Origin: an uncultured Collinsella sp.
GTDB taxonomy: Bacteria > Actinomycetota > Coriobacteriia > Coriobacteriales > Coriobacteriaceae
NCBI GenBank assembly: GCA_958405195.1
Contig: CATYDM010000038.1
Coordinates: 1 to 19,584 of the forward strand
Direction of reading: 5' to 3'
DNA length: 19,584 nt
In this document: piece after piece, positions 1 through 6,110 of the stretch
Position numbering within the stretch: position 1 is the stretch's first letter
How the letters are laid out: every line of letters starts with the position of its first letter
The notes under the pieces: model-generated
Databases searched by the model: none
Told to the model about the DNA's origin: nothing
The model's input: only the letters and a program-made list of their open reading frames with translations
Program-made: the position numbers and the translations under genes

Positions 1-1
1 C

Positions 2-208
2 GGCAAGGCCAACGTGCTCGTATTCCCCGACCTCGAGGCCGGCAACATCGGCTACAAGCTGGTCCAGCGCTTCGCTGGCGCCGACGCTTACGGCCCCATC
101 CTGCAGGGCATCGCCAAGCCGGTCAACGACCTTTCGCGCGGCTGCTCTGCCGACGACATCGTGGGTGTCGTGGCCATCACCGCCGTCCAGGCTCAGATGG
201 CTGAGTAG
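2..208 (+). CDS. pta: Phosphate acetyltransferase, C-terminal end (partial)
   Basis: Only the last 68 codons are present; the gene enters from the left edge in frame 2 and ends with TAG at 206-208. The visible protein contains NVLVFPDLEAGNIGYKLVQR and then GPILQGIAKPVNDLSRGCS, which is the hallmark C-terminal segment of phosphotransacetylases. The enzyme interconverts acetyl-CoA plus phosphate and acetyl phosphate plus CoA in the cytoplasm. The acetate kinase genes that use acetyl phosphate lie just downstream on the opposite strand, so this is a convergent pta/ackA locus rather than a pta-ackA operon. The family call is firm for this segment. Overall length and any N-terminal regulatory domain cannot be judged. 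Confidence 0.93.
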   Translation, partial: GKANVLVFPDLEAGNIGYKLVQRFAGADAYGPILQGIAKPVNDLSRGCSADDIVGVVAITAVQAQMAE

Positions 209-224
209 CGGACATATCCCCGCC

Positions 225-355
225 GAAGGCAGCGCAGGTTAACCCCTGAAAACGTCCTCGACCAATGAAACGCCCCCGTTCTGCTCCTTCGGAGCTACGA
301 ACGGGGGCGTTTCTGGTCTGCGGAGTGTTTTCAGGGGTTAACCTGCGCTGCCTTC
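225..355. repeat. 131-base nested palindrome with perfect 29-base terminal inverted repeats
   Basis: Bases 225-253 and 327-355 are perfect reverse complements over 29 bases (left arm begins GAAGGCAGCGCAGG). Inside them lies a second perfect 15-base inverted repeat (267-281 with 299-313) and inside that a 5-base stem GCTCC/GGAGC around TTC (283-295). The element starts 17 bases after the pta stop. It could be a miniature inverted-repeat element that brings a terminator, or a very long bidirectional terminator. I saw no target-site duplication at its edges and no second copy in this window. Confidence 0.8.
267..313 (+). terminator. Probable pta terminator (symmetrical, could work both ways)
   Basis: The stem GAAACGCCCCCGTTC (267-281) pairs perfectly with 299-313, topped by a GCTCC-TTC-GGAGC hairpin. 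The run after the stem is TTTCTGG on the plus strand, and the minus strand shows a similar short T run, so it is a weak-tailed but very stable hairpin. Its place 58 bases after the pta stop fits a terminator. Confidence 0.6.
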
Positions 356-503
356 TACCGTCACGTGGCATTCAGGGCATCTGGGGTGGACGGCGGCTTG
401 GCTACGAGCTGGGGCTGAGGATCTGAATGGTCGGGTTCCGTTGCTGGAAGTGCAGGCGTTGCCGGCGATGGTCACTTTGGGACTGGAATTTCCGCCTGCT
501 AGC
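356..503. other. Non-coding stretch between the palindrome and the ackA terminator
   Basis: Together with the palindrome and the two terminators this makes up the 353-base gap between pta and ackA. Open frames run through it on both strands but have no ribosome binding site and no recognisable family. I see no further repeat or structured element in it. Confidence 0.5.
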
Positions 504-539
504 AAAAAGGCCTCCGGAGCCGTTGCTCTGGAGGCCTTT
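504..539 (-). terminator. Intrinsic terminator of the first acetate kinase gene
   Basis: On the minus strand the stem AAAGGCCTCC (530-539) pairs with GGAGGCCTTT (506-515). The inner bases extend the helix with a near-match GCTCT/GGAGC. The 3' arm runs into a T run covering 508-504. It lies 22 bases beyond the ackA stop, the expected position. Confidence 0.88.
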
Positions 540-561
540 CGTTTACTTGCAAATGCGCGCG

Positions 562-1740
562 TTAGTTGTTCTTGGTCAGGCGCTCGACGTCGTGGGCGAT
601 CATGTATTCCTCGTCGGTGGGGATGACCATGACCGTGACGGCGGAACCGGCGGCACTGATAACCTGCGGGCCGTTGCCCACAGCCTCGCGGTTCTTGTTG
701 TTGTCGATGCGTACGCCCAGCCACTCAAAGCAGTCGCAGAAGGCCTTGCGGATCGACCAGTCGTTCTCGCCGATGCCGGCGGTAAAGGTGATGGTGTCCA
801 CGCCCGCCATGGAAGCGATCATGGAGCCGGCCTGCTGCATGGCCTTGTAGGCGAACATATCGAAGGCGAGCAGGCAGCGCTCGTCGCCCTCGGAGGCGCG
901 TGTACGGATGTCGCGGGCGTCGTTGGAGATGCCCGAGATGGCAAGCAGACCAGACTGCTTGTTCATCATGTCATCAACTTCCTGATAGCTGTAGCCGCCC
1001 TCGCGCTGGAGGTAGCACACGGTAGCCGGGTCAATGGAACCACAGCGAGTGCCCATCATCAGGCCGTCAAGCGGCGTGAGGCCCATCGTGGTGTCGCGGC
1101 ACACGCCGTCCTCAATGGCGGCAAGCGAAGCACCGTTGCCCAGATGGCACGAAAGCAGGCGGTGGCAGCGCGAGCCCAGGATCTCCTTGGCCATCATCCA
1201 CTCGTAGCGGTGGCTCGTACCGTGTGCGCCGTACTTGCGCACGTGGTACTTGTCGCACACGTCCTTGGGCAGCGCGTAGGTGTAGGCGACCTCGGGCATG
1301 GTCATGTGGAACGAGGTGTCGAAGACGGCCACGCTGGGCAGCTCCGGATACTTCTCGCGGCAATATTCGATTGCTGCGGCCTCGCCGTAATTGTGCAGCG
1401 GAGCGAGCGGGGCCACCTCAAGGATCTTAGCCATGACCTCATCGTCGACGACCGCGGAATCATCGAAGTGCCAGCCGCCCTGAACGATACGATGGCCAAT
1501 GCCATCAATCGTAAAGTCGGTCTTCTCGAGCTCCTCGAGCACGCGAGCGATAGCAGAGCGATGATCGGGGAAAGAGACCTCCTCGGTCTGCTTGGCGCCA
1601 CCGTTCTCGGAGTGGCCAAAGATGCCCATGTCCGAACCGATACGTTCGCAGTTGCCCTTGGCGAAAACCTCGCGAGTATCGGTATCCAAAAGCTGATATT
1701 TGAGGCTTGAGCTGCCGGCGTTAACAACAAGTACGTTCAT
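562..1740 (-). CDS. ackA: Acetate kinase, copy 1
   Basis: A 392-residue protein of normal family length that converts acetyl phosphate plus ADP to acetate plus ATP, the ATP-yielding last step of acetate fermentation. It begins MNVLVVNAGSSSLKYQ, the acetate kinase signature. It carries GHR (R84), PLH (H116), DTSFH (D141), HGTSH (173-177), CHLGNG (198-203), MGTRCGSIDP and IPTDEE near the end, so every catalytic position of the family that I can place is intact. As in copy 2, the usual HGGE after GHRVV is QGGW, probably a lineage trait. The start has AAAGGAG 6 bases upstream. It is followed by a good terminator and has its own upstream region with a dyad, so it appears to be transcribed separately from copy 2. 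As the copy with the canonical active site, it is the better candidate for the main housekeeping enzyme. Confidence 0.95.
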   Translation of the reverse strand: MNVLVVNAGSSSLKYQLLDTDTREVFAKGNCERIGSDMGIFGHSENGGAKQTEEVSFPDHRSAIARVLEELEKTDFTIDGIGHRIVQGGWHFDDSAVVDDEVMAKILEVAPLAPLHNYGEAAAIEYCREKYPELPSVAVFDTSFHMTMPEVAYTYALPKDVCDKYHVRKYGAHGTSHRYEWMMAKEILGSRCHRLLSCHLGNGASLAAIEDGVCRDTTMGLTPLDGLMMGTRCGSIDPATVCYLQREGGYSYQEVDDMMNKQSGLLAISGISNDARDIRTRASEGDERCLLAFDMFAYKAMQQAGSMIASMAGVDTITFTAGIGENDWSIRKAFCDCFEWLGVRIDNNKNREAVGNGPQVISAAGSAVTVMVIPTDEEYMIAHDVERLTKNN

Positions 1741-1795
1741 GAGACTCCTTTGCAGTGCAATACGGTCGACGCAGACCCCTTAAGGCGGCCGCATT

Positions 1796-1823
1796 TTAAT
1801 AAGAAGTTATCACAACTTGATAA
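1796..1823 (-). promoter_or_regulatory. Putative ackA copy 1 promoter with an overlapping dyad operator
   Basis: On the minus strand TTATCA (1823-1818) and TATTAA (1801-1796) are 16 bases apart and could be -35 and -10 boxes. The -35 side is an arm of the dyad TTATCA-N5-TGATAA (1807-1823). A third TATCA lies at 1829-1833. The gap is distinctly AT-rich compared with its surroundings. A regulator binding here would compete with RNA polymerase. The regulator is not identifiable from the sequence. Confidence 0.4.
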
Positions 1824-1854
1824 ATAGCTATCAGGCATATCGCCCAACGAGCAC

Positions 1855-1893
1855 AAAAGAGGGGCCGAACGGCGCTCGGTCGTCCAGCCCCTC
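1855..1893 (-). terminator. Probable terminator of the second acetate kinase gene
   Basis: On the minus strand GAGGGGC (1893-1887) pairs with GCCCCTC (1865-1859), with a GC-rich inner hairpin, and is followed by TTTT (1858-1855). It starts 12 bases after the stop of ackA copy 2 and would separate the two acetate kinase transcripts. The T run is short. Confidence 0.6.
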
Positions 1894-1904
1894 CCCTTTT
1901 GCAA

Positions 1905-3083
1905 TTACTTGCCGTTGACGATGCGCTCGACGTCGGAGGCGATCATGAACTCCTCGTCCGTGGGGATGACGAAAATCTTGACCTTGGAATCCTTGGCAGA
2001 CAGGCACCAAGCGCCGTCGCCACGCAGGGCGTTGCGGGCATGATCCATCTTGACGCCCATAAAGGCCAGACGGTCGGCCACGCCAGCGCGGACAGCCGGA
2101 GCGTGCTCGCCGATGCCGGCAGTAAAGACCAGGGTGTCCATACCGCACATAGAAGTAGCCATCTCGGCTGCCTTAGCGGCAATCTTGTAGACAAACATGT
2201 CGAAGGCGAGCTGAGCATCGGGGTCACCAGCGGCGGCGAGCTCCTCAACGTTGCGGCAGTCGTTGGTCTTGCCACCGGTCACAGCCAAAAGGCCAGACTT
2301 CTTGTTCATCATCTCGTCGACCTCGTCGAAGGTGTAGCCGCCCTCGCGCTGCAGGTAGCACACGGTAGCCGGGTCGATGGAGCCGCAGCGGGTGCCCATC
2401 ATGACGCCGTCGAGCGGCGTCAAGCCCATGGTGGTGTCCATGCACTTGCCGTCCTCGATGGCGCACAGGGAAGCGCCGGAGCCGATATGGCACACGACGA
2501 CCTTGCGGGCCTCGCCGTTGGTCATCTCGGCGACCTTCTTGGAGATGTAGCGATAGCTGGTGCCGTGGGCGCCGTACTTACGGATGTGCAGCTTGTCGCA
2601 AACATCCTTGGGAAGGGCGTAGGTCTTGGCGACCTCGGGCATGTTGAAGTGGAAAGCGGTGTCGTAGACCGTGACGTTGGGCAGATCGGGATACTGCTCC
2701 AGGCAGTACTCGATAACGTTGGCCTCGGGGTTGTTGTGCAGCGGCGCCAGCGGGGCGACCTCGCGAATCTTGGCGAGGACGTCCTCGTCGACGAGGGAGG
2801 AATCACCAAAGTACCAACCGCCCTGAACGATACGGTGGCCGATGCCCTCGATCTTGACGCCGTTGGCCTCAAGGTCCTTCAGGACGACCTCGATGGCGAC
2901 CTTGTGGTCGGGGAACTCGATGTTCTCGGTCACCTTCTTGGAGCCATTGGCAGCATGGGTGAAGGTACCACCGGTAAAGCAGACGCGCTCGCAGGAGCCC
3001 TTTGCGGACACCTTATGGGACTTGGTATCGATGACCTGATACTTAAGGGTCGAAGATCCTGCGTTGACGACCAGAACGTTCAT
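1905..3083 (-). CDS. Acetate kinase paralogue, copy 2, with altered active-site residues
   Basis: A 392-residue acetate kinase family protein, roughly 60% identical to copy 1 by eye and alignable without gaps for at least 240 residues. Signature motifs are present: MNVLVVNAGSSTLKYQ, GHR (R84), PLH (H116), DTAFH (D141), MGTRCGSIDP, and IPTDEE with E377. Two positions differ from the family norm: HGTSH is HGTSY (Tyr177) and CHLGNG is CHIGSG (Ser202). The equivalent first His (H173) and H199 are kept, so a kinase fold and phosphoryl transfer remain likely, but substrate preference or rate may differ. AGGGAG sits 6 bases before the ATG. A terminator beyond the stop suggests its own transcript. 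It could be a second acetate kinase for other conditions or a kinase for a different short-chain acid. I give no symbol because the substrate is uncertain. Confidence 0.9.
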   Translation of the reverse strand: MNVLVVNAGSSTLKYQVIDTKSHKVSAKGSCERVCFTGGTFTHAANGSKKVTENIEFPDHKVAIEVVLKDLEANGVKIEGIGHRIVQGGWYFGDSSLVDEDVLAKIREVAPLAPLHNNPEANVIEYCLEQYPDLPNVTVYDTAFHFNMPEVAKTYALPKDVCDKLHIRKYGAHGTSYRYISKKVAEMTNGEARKVVVCHIGSGASLCAIEDGKCMDTTMGLTPLDGVMMGTRCGSIDPATVCYLQREGGYTFDEVDEMMNKKSGLLAVTGGKTNDCRNVEELAAAGDPDAQLAFDMFVYKIAAKAAEMATSMCGMDTLVFTAGIGEHAPAVRAGVADRLAFMGVKMDHARNALRGDGAWCLSAKDSKVKIFVIPTDEEFMIASDVERIVNGK

Positions 3084-3136
3084 GTGTCTCCCTACTAACA
3101 GGCGGTGTGGCGCCGCCAGGTTACATACGCTTCAAT

Positions 3137-3170
3137 AATAAACCCAAACGCCCTCGCGCTCGGGTTTATT
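3137..3170 (-). terminator. Terminator of the MFS transporter gene
   Basis: On the minus strand AATAAACCC (3170-3162) pairs perfectly with GGGTTTATT (3145-3137), followed by ATTGAAG. It lies 15 bases beyond the transporter stop. The AT-rich flanks and tail suit an intrinsic terminator. Its 3' flank must also hold the promoter of the downstream ackA copy, for which I saw no convincing boxes. Confidence 0.7.
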
Positions 3171-3185
3171 GCGTTGATATATAAG

Positions 3186-4364
3186 TTATCGGTGCCTAAA
3201 TACGCATGGCCTTTGACTTGTAAGACGAAATAGCGCGGGGATATACACCAAAGAAGAAATCCCGAGCGCGACAAGCAATATGACTCGAATGTCCGCGATG
3301 CTGCTCAACGCAGCATTGAACAGATAGAAAAGGATGGCACCCACCGCCACCATCTGGCTTTGAACCGAAATCAGTGAACAGCGCATCGAAGAATCGGCAG
3401 CATTTTGAAAAATTGAGTATTTAATTGGAGCAAATAACGAGTAGGCGACCGTCTGCAACACATAGAACACGGGCAGCAAATAGACCGGAGTAAAGGGAAT
3501 CAAAAATAGAGCAGTCAGGGAAAGGCGCACGATGCCGCAAATACGCGCAAAACGGCCCTTGTCGACATGAGCAATCACACTGGGCACAATAAGCCCCATG
3601 GAGGCCGAGGCAAGGAGCTGGACCGCAATGATCACACCCGAAGCGACGGCATTCATTCCGCGACCCGCAAGCAACAGTGAGAAAAAGTCTTCCAGGGCGA
3701 CAAAAGCAAATGCCTGAGAACAGTCCATGATGAACGCTGAACGAAGAATGCCATTACACGCAATAGCAGCACCGATCATCTTCGGGCTAATTCCACGCTC
3801 AGGTGTCCCCGCAGTGCTCCCTCTTTGCATCTCAGGAATGCAGGCAACGACAACCAACGTCAACACCATTGCGATGGTATCTGCCGAAAGACCAATGAGA
3901 TATGCACCGACAGACGAAATGAAACCGCCCACGCAAGCGGAGATGGCATAAGAGGCATAGAAAACAAATCGCTCAACGACATTAAGTCTTACGAGCTGGT
4001 CCTGAGAGACGCTGTCAATGTAAATCGCTTCGATGGATCCGCTCACACATGCAACGGCAAAACCTTTAAGAGCAAACGCACCGATTAAAAGCAGAGGAGA
4101 ACGGACGAGAAGCAGGGCGGCGTAGTATCCAAGCATTCCCACGACGCCAACGAGGCCGCTTGTCTTTCGTCCAAACCTATCAGCAATATAGCCAGTGGGA
4201 ACTTCAAGGATGAACTTGCTCACTTGATATGCAATCATCATGCTAGAAATCGCCACCATCGAGAATCCGACGAATTCAAGGTAAACCGTCAGAAAATACA
4301 AGATGGTGCTGAAGTTCGACAGAAAAACGAACGTCATATAAAGCAAAACCGTACGGTTTTTCAT
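3186..4364 (-). CDS. Major facilitator superfamily transporter
   Basis: The chosen start gives 392 residues (MKNRTVLLYMTFVFLSNFST) with GGAGG about 8 bases upstream. An in-frame ATG 72 bases further upstream (4436) lacks such a site and would add a non-hydrophobic stretch. The protein has about 12 hydrophobic segments and the MFS motif A region EVPTGYIADRFGRK in the loop after the second segment, with a central loop near residue 190. MFS proteins are proton-coupled or uniport carriers of the cytoplasmic membrane. The substrate cannot be read from the sequence; drug or metabolite efflux is the common role for this topology. It follows a LysR regulator gene 120 bases upstream on the same strand, and the regulator is likely to control it. 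Its GC content is visibly lower than that of neighbouring genes, suggesting acquisition with the regulator. Confidence 0.85.
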   Translation of the reverse strand: MKNRTVLLYMTFVFLSNFSTILYFLTVYLEFVGFSMVAISSMMIAYQVSKFILEVPTGYIADRFGRKTSGLVGVVGMLGYYAALLLVRSPLLLIGAFALKGFAVACVSGSIEAIYIDSVSQDQLVRLNVVERFVFYASYAISACVGGFISSVGAYLIGLSADTIAMVLTLVVVACIPEMQRGSTAGTPERGISPKMIGAAIACNGILRSAFIMDCSQAFAFVALEDFFSLLLAGRGMNAVASGVIIAVQLLASASMGLIVPSVIAHVDKGRFARICGIVRLSLTALFLIPFTPVYLLPVFYVLQTVAYSLFAPIKYSIFQNAADSSMRCSLISVQSQMVAVGAILFYLFNAALSSIADIRVILLVALGISSLVYIPALFRLTSQRPCVFRHR

Positions 4365-4445
4365 ACTCCGCCCTCCAAGAGTCAGCAATCTAAAATCGGA
4401 ATCTTGGAAAAGCATGAGGGCAGAGCCGTCAGTCATGTGTTACAA

Positions 4446-4486
4446 GGCGTCAACATTCACTTGACGCCACGAGGCCAAATGGCCTC
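4446..4486 (-). other. Two tandem hairpins between the LysR and MFS genes
   Basis: GAGGCC-AAAT-GGCCTC (4471-4486) touches the LysR stop codon. GGCGTCAA (4446-4453) pairs perfectly with TTGACGCC (4461-4468) just beyond it. Neither is followed by a T run on the minus strand, so they are not textbook terminators. They could stabilise the upstream mRNA, weaken read-through into the transporter gene, or form an operator, since the second is also a DNA dyad. Confidence 0.5.
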
Positions 4487-5375
4487 ACGAAGCAAGGTGA
4501 CGCAATAGGTGAAGAAATACCGTCTGGTGTCGATCGGTCCAGGCATTTTGTCGATAGCAAAAGTAGATGGGCAAGGCTACGTCATGCGAGCCTTCAATGG
4601 AACACTCGCTCACTTCCAGTCCATCTGATGCGAGAGAAGAGCCAGAAAAGCTCAATATCAATCCCCCGGCTTGAAGAAACTCAGTCTGCGCCCTGTTTCC
4701 GTATTCGACATCGCGAAAGCGGAAATTAACCAGCTGGGCTTCGGGGCATTGATTGATTGCATTGAGACAGGGTGACAAATAAATGGGAACAGCGAGCCTG
4801 CCGCCCAGTAACTCACGAATGGTCATAGCGTCAACAGATTGATGACCAGCTGGGCATGAAAGAACCTTGAGCTCCTTTTCACCCAAGTATTTCGAAGAAA
4901 GGACACTATCCCTTGGTTCCTCAAATGAGATGGCCGCATCCGAAATGCCAAGCACAAGTGATTCAAAGCATGTGGCCGTTGGCTGATGCCAAACATCAAG
5001 GTGAATCTGAGGGTGCGAGCTTTCAAACGAGTCGTACCAGTTTTCGGAAAAAAGACGCCCCCGCCCGTGAAGACAGGGGGCGTAAAGACGGAAATGGCCG
5101 TCGGGCGAAACGCCGCCGTTCCCCGATTGAGCGTACTTTTTGAGATCGTCGACTTGCGCCAGGATCACGCGTGCACGATGCGCAAATTCTCTGCCCGCCG
5201 GAGACAAAACAGCCTCCCCCGCCGATCGGTCGAGCAAAACAATCTGATACTCAGATTCCAACTTTTTTATTGCCGACGAAACGGCCTGCGGACTCACGTG
5301 AACGGCGCGAGCCGCTTTGCGCACGCCGCCATAGTTCGCTACAGCTTGAAGGTATTCGAGTTGAGAAAGCTGCAT
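4485..5375 (-). CDS. LysR-family transcriptional regulator
   Basis: A 296-residue protein, typical LysR length. Residues 1-60 form the winged helix-turn-helix: MQLSQLEYLQAVANYGGVRK followed by AARAVHVSPQAVSSAIKKLE. After a linker helix comes an effector-binding region (about 90-295) that matches the family in size but shows no specific ligand signature. GGAG lies 8 bases before the ATG. It precedes the MFS gene on the same strand, whereas many LysR genes are divergent from their target, so self-regulation and regulation of the transporter probably act through the region before this gene. The HIT-protein stop is only 41 bases upstream with no terminator between, so read-through from the xse operon is possible. 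A terminator-like sequence lies inside the coding region (see 5048-5083). Confidence 0.9.
   Translation of the reverse strand: MQLSQLEYLQAVANYGGVRKAARAVHVSPQAVSSAIKKLESEYQIVLLDRSAGEAVLSPAGREFAHRARVILAQVDDLKKYAQSGNGGVSPDGHFRLYAPCLHGRGRLFSENWYDSFESSHPQIHLDVWHQPTATCFESLVLGISDAAISFEEPRDSVLSSKYLGEKELKVLSCPAGHQSVDAMTIRELLGGRLAVPIYLSPCLNAINQCPEAQLVNFRFRDVEYGNRAQTEFLQAGGLILSFSGSSLASDGLEVSECSIEGSHDVALPIYFCYRQNAWTDRHQTVFLHLLRHLAS
5048..5083 (-). terminator. Intrinsic-terminator-like sequence inside the LysR gene, sense strand
   Basis: On the coding (minus) strand ACGCCCCC (5083-5076) pairs perfectly with GGGGGCGT (5062-5055), a loop of 13 bases lies between, and after one C comes TTTTTT (5053-5048). 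This is the full layout of a rho-independent terminator at about codons 98-108, in the sense direction. It encodes a normal peptide segment (LHGRGRLF), so it may be coincidental. If functional, it would cut the regulator mRNA short unless translating ribosomes follow closely. Confidence 0.45.
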
Positions 5376-5416
5376 AGATTACTCCAAAGGCAGCCAAGTC
5401 GACGGGCCGTGCGTCC

Positions 5417-5752
5417 TCAGATGAGGTTCTCGCCCAGGTTCTTGCCGCCGAGAACGTGCATGTGGAAGTGCATGACGGTCTGGCCGGCGTTGACGCCCTT
5501 GTTGGAGATGACGCGGAAACCGTCCTCCAAGCCCTTGGCCTTAGCGACCTCCTGGATGGCGTGAGCCATGGCGCCCATGGTCTCGGCCGGCACGTTATCG
5601 GCGATATCGCTGTAGTGCTTCTTGGGGATCACGAGCGTGTGGACCGGCGCCTGGGGGTTGAGGTCGTCGAAGGCGATGACTTGGTCGTCCTCGTAAACGA
5701 CGGTCGAGGGGATCTCGTGGTTGGCAATTTTGCAGAAGATGCAATCACACAT
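5417..5752 (-). CDS. HIT-family (histidine triad) protein
   Basis: A 111-residue protein, standard for small HIT nucleotide hydrolases or transferases of the Hint branch, which split phosphoramidate or acyl-adenylate bonds of purine nucleotides. The triad motif is VMHFHMHVLGG with H95, H97 and H99. The N-terminal CDCIFCKI cysteines (C4, C7) resemble the zinc-binding site seen in part of the family. AAGGAA lies 6 bases before the ATG. It is the third gene of a probable xseA-xseB-HIT operon, 49 bases after xseB. The physiological substrate is unknown. Confidence 0.92.
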   Translation of the reverse strand: MCDCIFCKIANHEIPSTVVYEDDQVIAFDDLNPQAPVHTLVIPKKHYSDIADNVPAETMGAMAHAIQEVAKAKGLEDGFRVISNKGVNAGQTVMHFHMHVLGGKNLGENLI

Positions 5753-5801
5753 GGTTGGTTCCTTTCTCGCAGACCAAGGTAATTATATTTGGTCGGGGTG
5801 G

Positions 5802-6068
5802 TTAGAACGAAAGGTTGTCGTCGGTGTTGGCGGCTTCGCCGTCGGCGAGCACGTCGTTGCCGTCGACGTCCTTCAGGAGCACCGAGACCTTCTGCTCGGC
5901 ATCGGACAAGCGGGTACGCAGGCTCTTGAGGAGCTCGACGCCGCGGGTATAGCTCTCAAGCGACTCCTCGAGCTCCATATCGCCCGATTCCAAGCTGCGT
6001 ATGATGAGCTCCAACTCCTGCGAAGCCTGCTTGTACGTAAGCTGCTCGACCGGGGTCTTCTCTGCCAT
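5802..6068 (-). CDS. xseB: Exodeoxyribonuclease VII small subunit
   Basis: An 88-residue protein. The core TYKQASQELELIIRSLESGD followed by MELEESLESYTRGVELLKS is the conserved helical hairpin of XseB. Several small subunits wrap around the long helices of XseA to form the exonuclease VII holoenzyme, which degrades single-stranded DNA. AGGAAAGGA precedes the ATG. It lies 42 bases downstream of xseA on the same strand, the usual pairing. The acidic tail after residue 70 is variable in the family. Confidence 0.93.
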   Translation of the reverse strand: MAEKTPVEQLTYKQASQELELIIRSLESGDMELEESLESYTRGVELLKSLRTRLSDAEQKVSVLLKDVDGNDVLADGEAANTDDNLSF

Positions 6069-6110
6069 ATCTGTTTCCTTTCCTAAAGGTTTATCGCTAT
6101 GAAACGCGGT

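Noticed and set aside
338..724. Minus-strand 128-codon frame with a CPEC-H segment across the pta/ackA gap
   Set aside because: It runs through the ackA gene in the wrong frame, the terminator and the palindrome; the Cys/His pattern is most likely chance.
427..3098. Two very long plus-strand open frames (427 and 399 codons) opposite the ackA genes
   Set aside because: They are antisense shadows of GC-rich coding sequence, with low-complexity Val/Ala/Asp/His-rich translations, no ribosome binding site and no family. Both minus-strand genes are clear acetate kinases.
4365..4436. In-frame upstream start adding 24 residues to the MFS protein
   Set aside because: No ribosome binding site precedes it, whereas the ATG at 4364 has GGAGG at good spacing; the added residues are not hydrophobic and not expected in the family.
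5390..5416. A terminator between the HIT gene and the LysR gene
   Set aside because: The 41-base gap has no hairpin with a T run, so the end of the xse operon transcript is left undefined.
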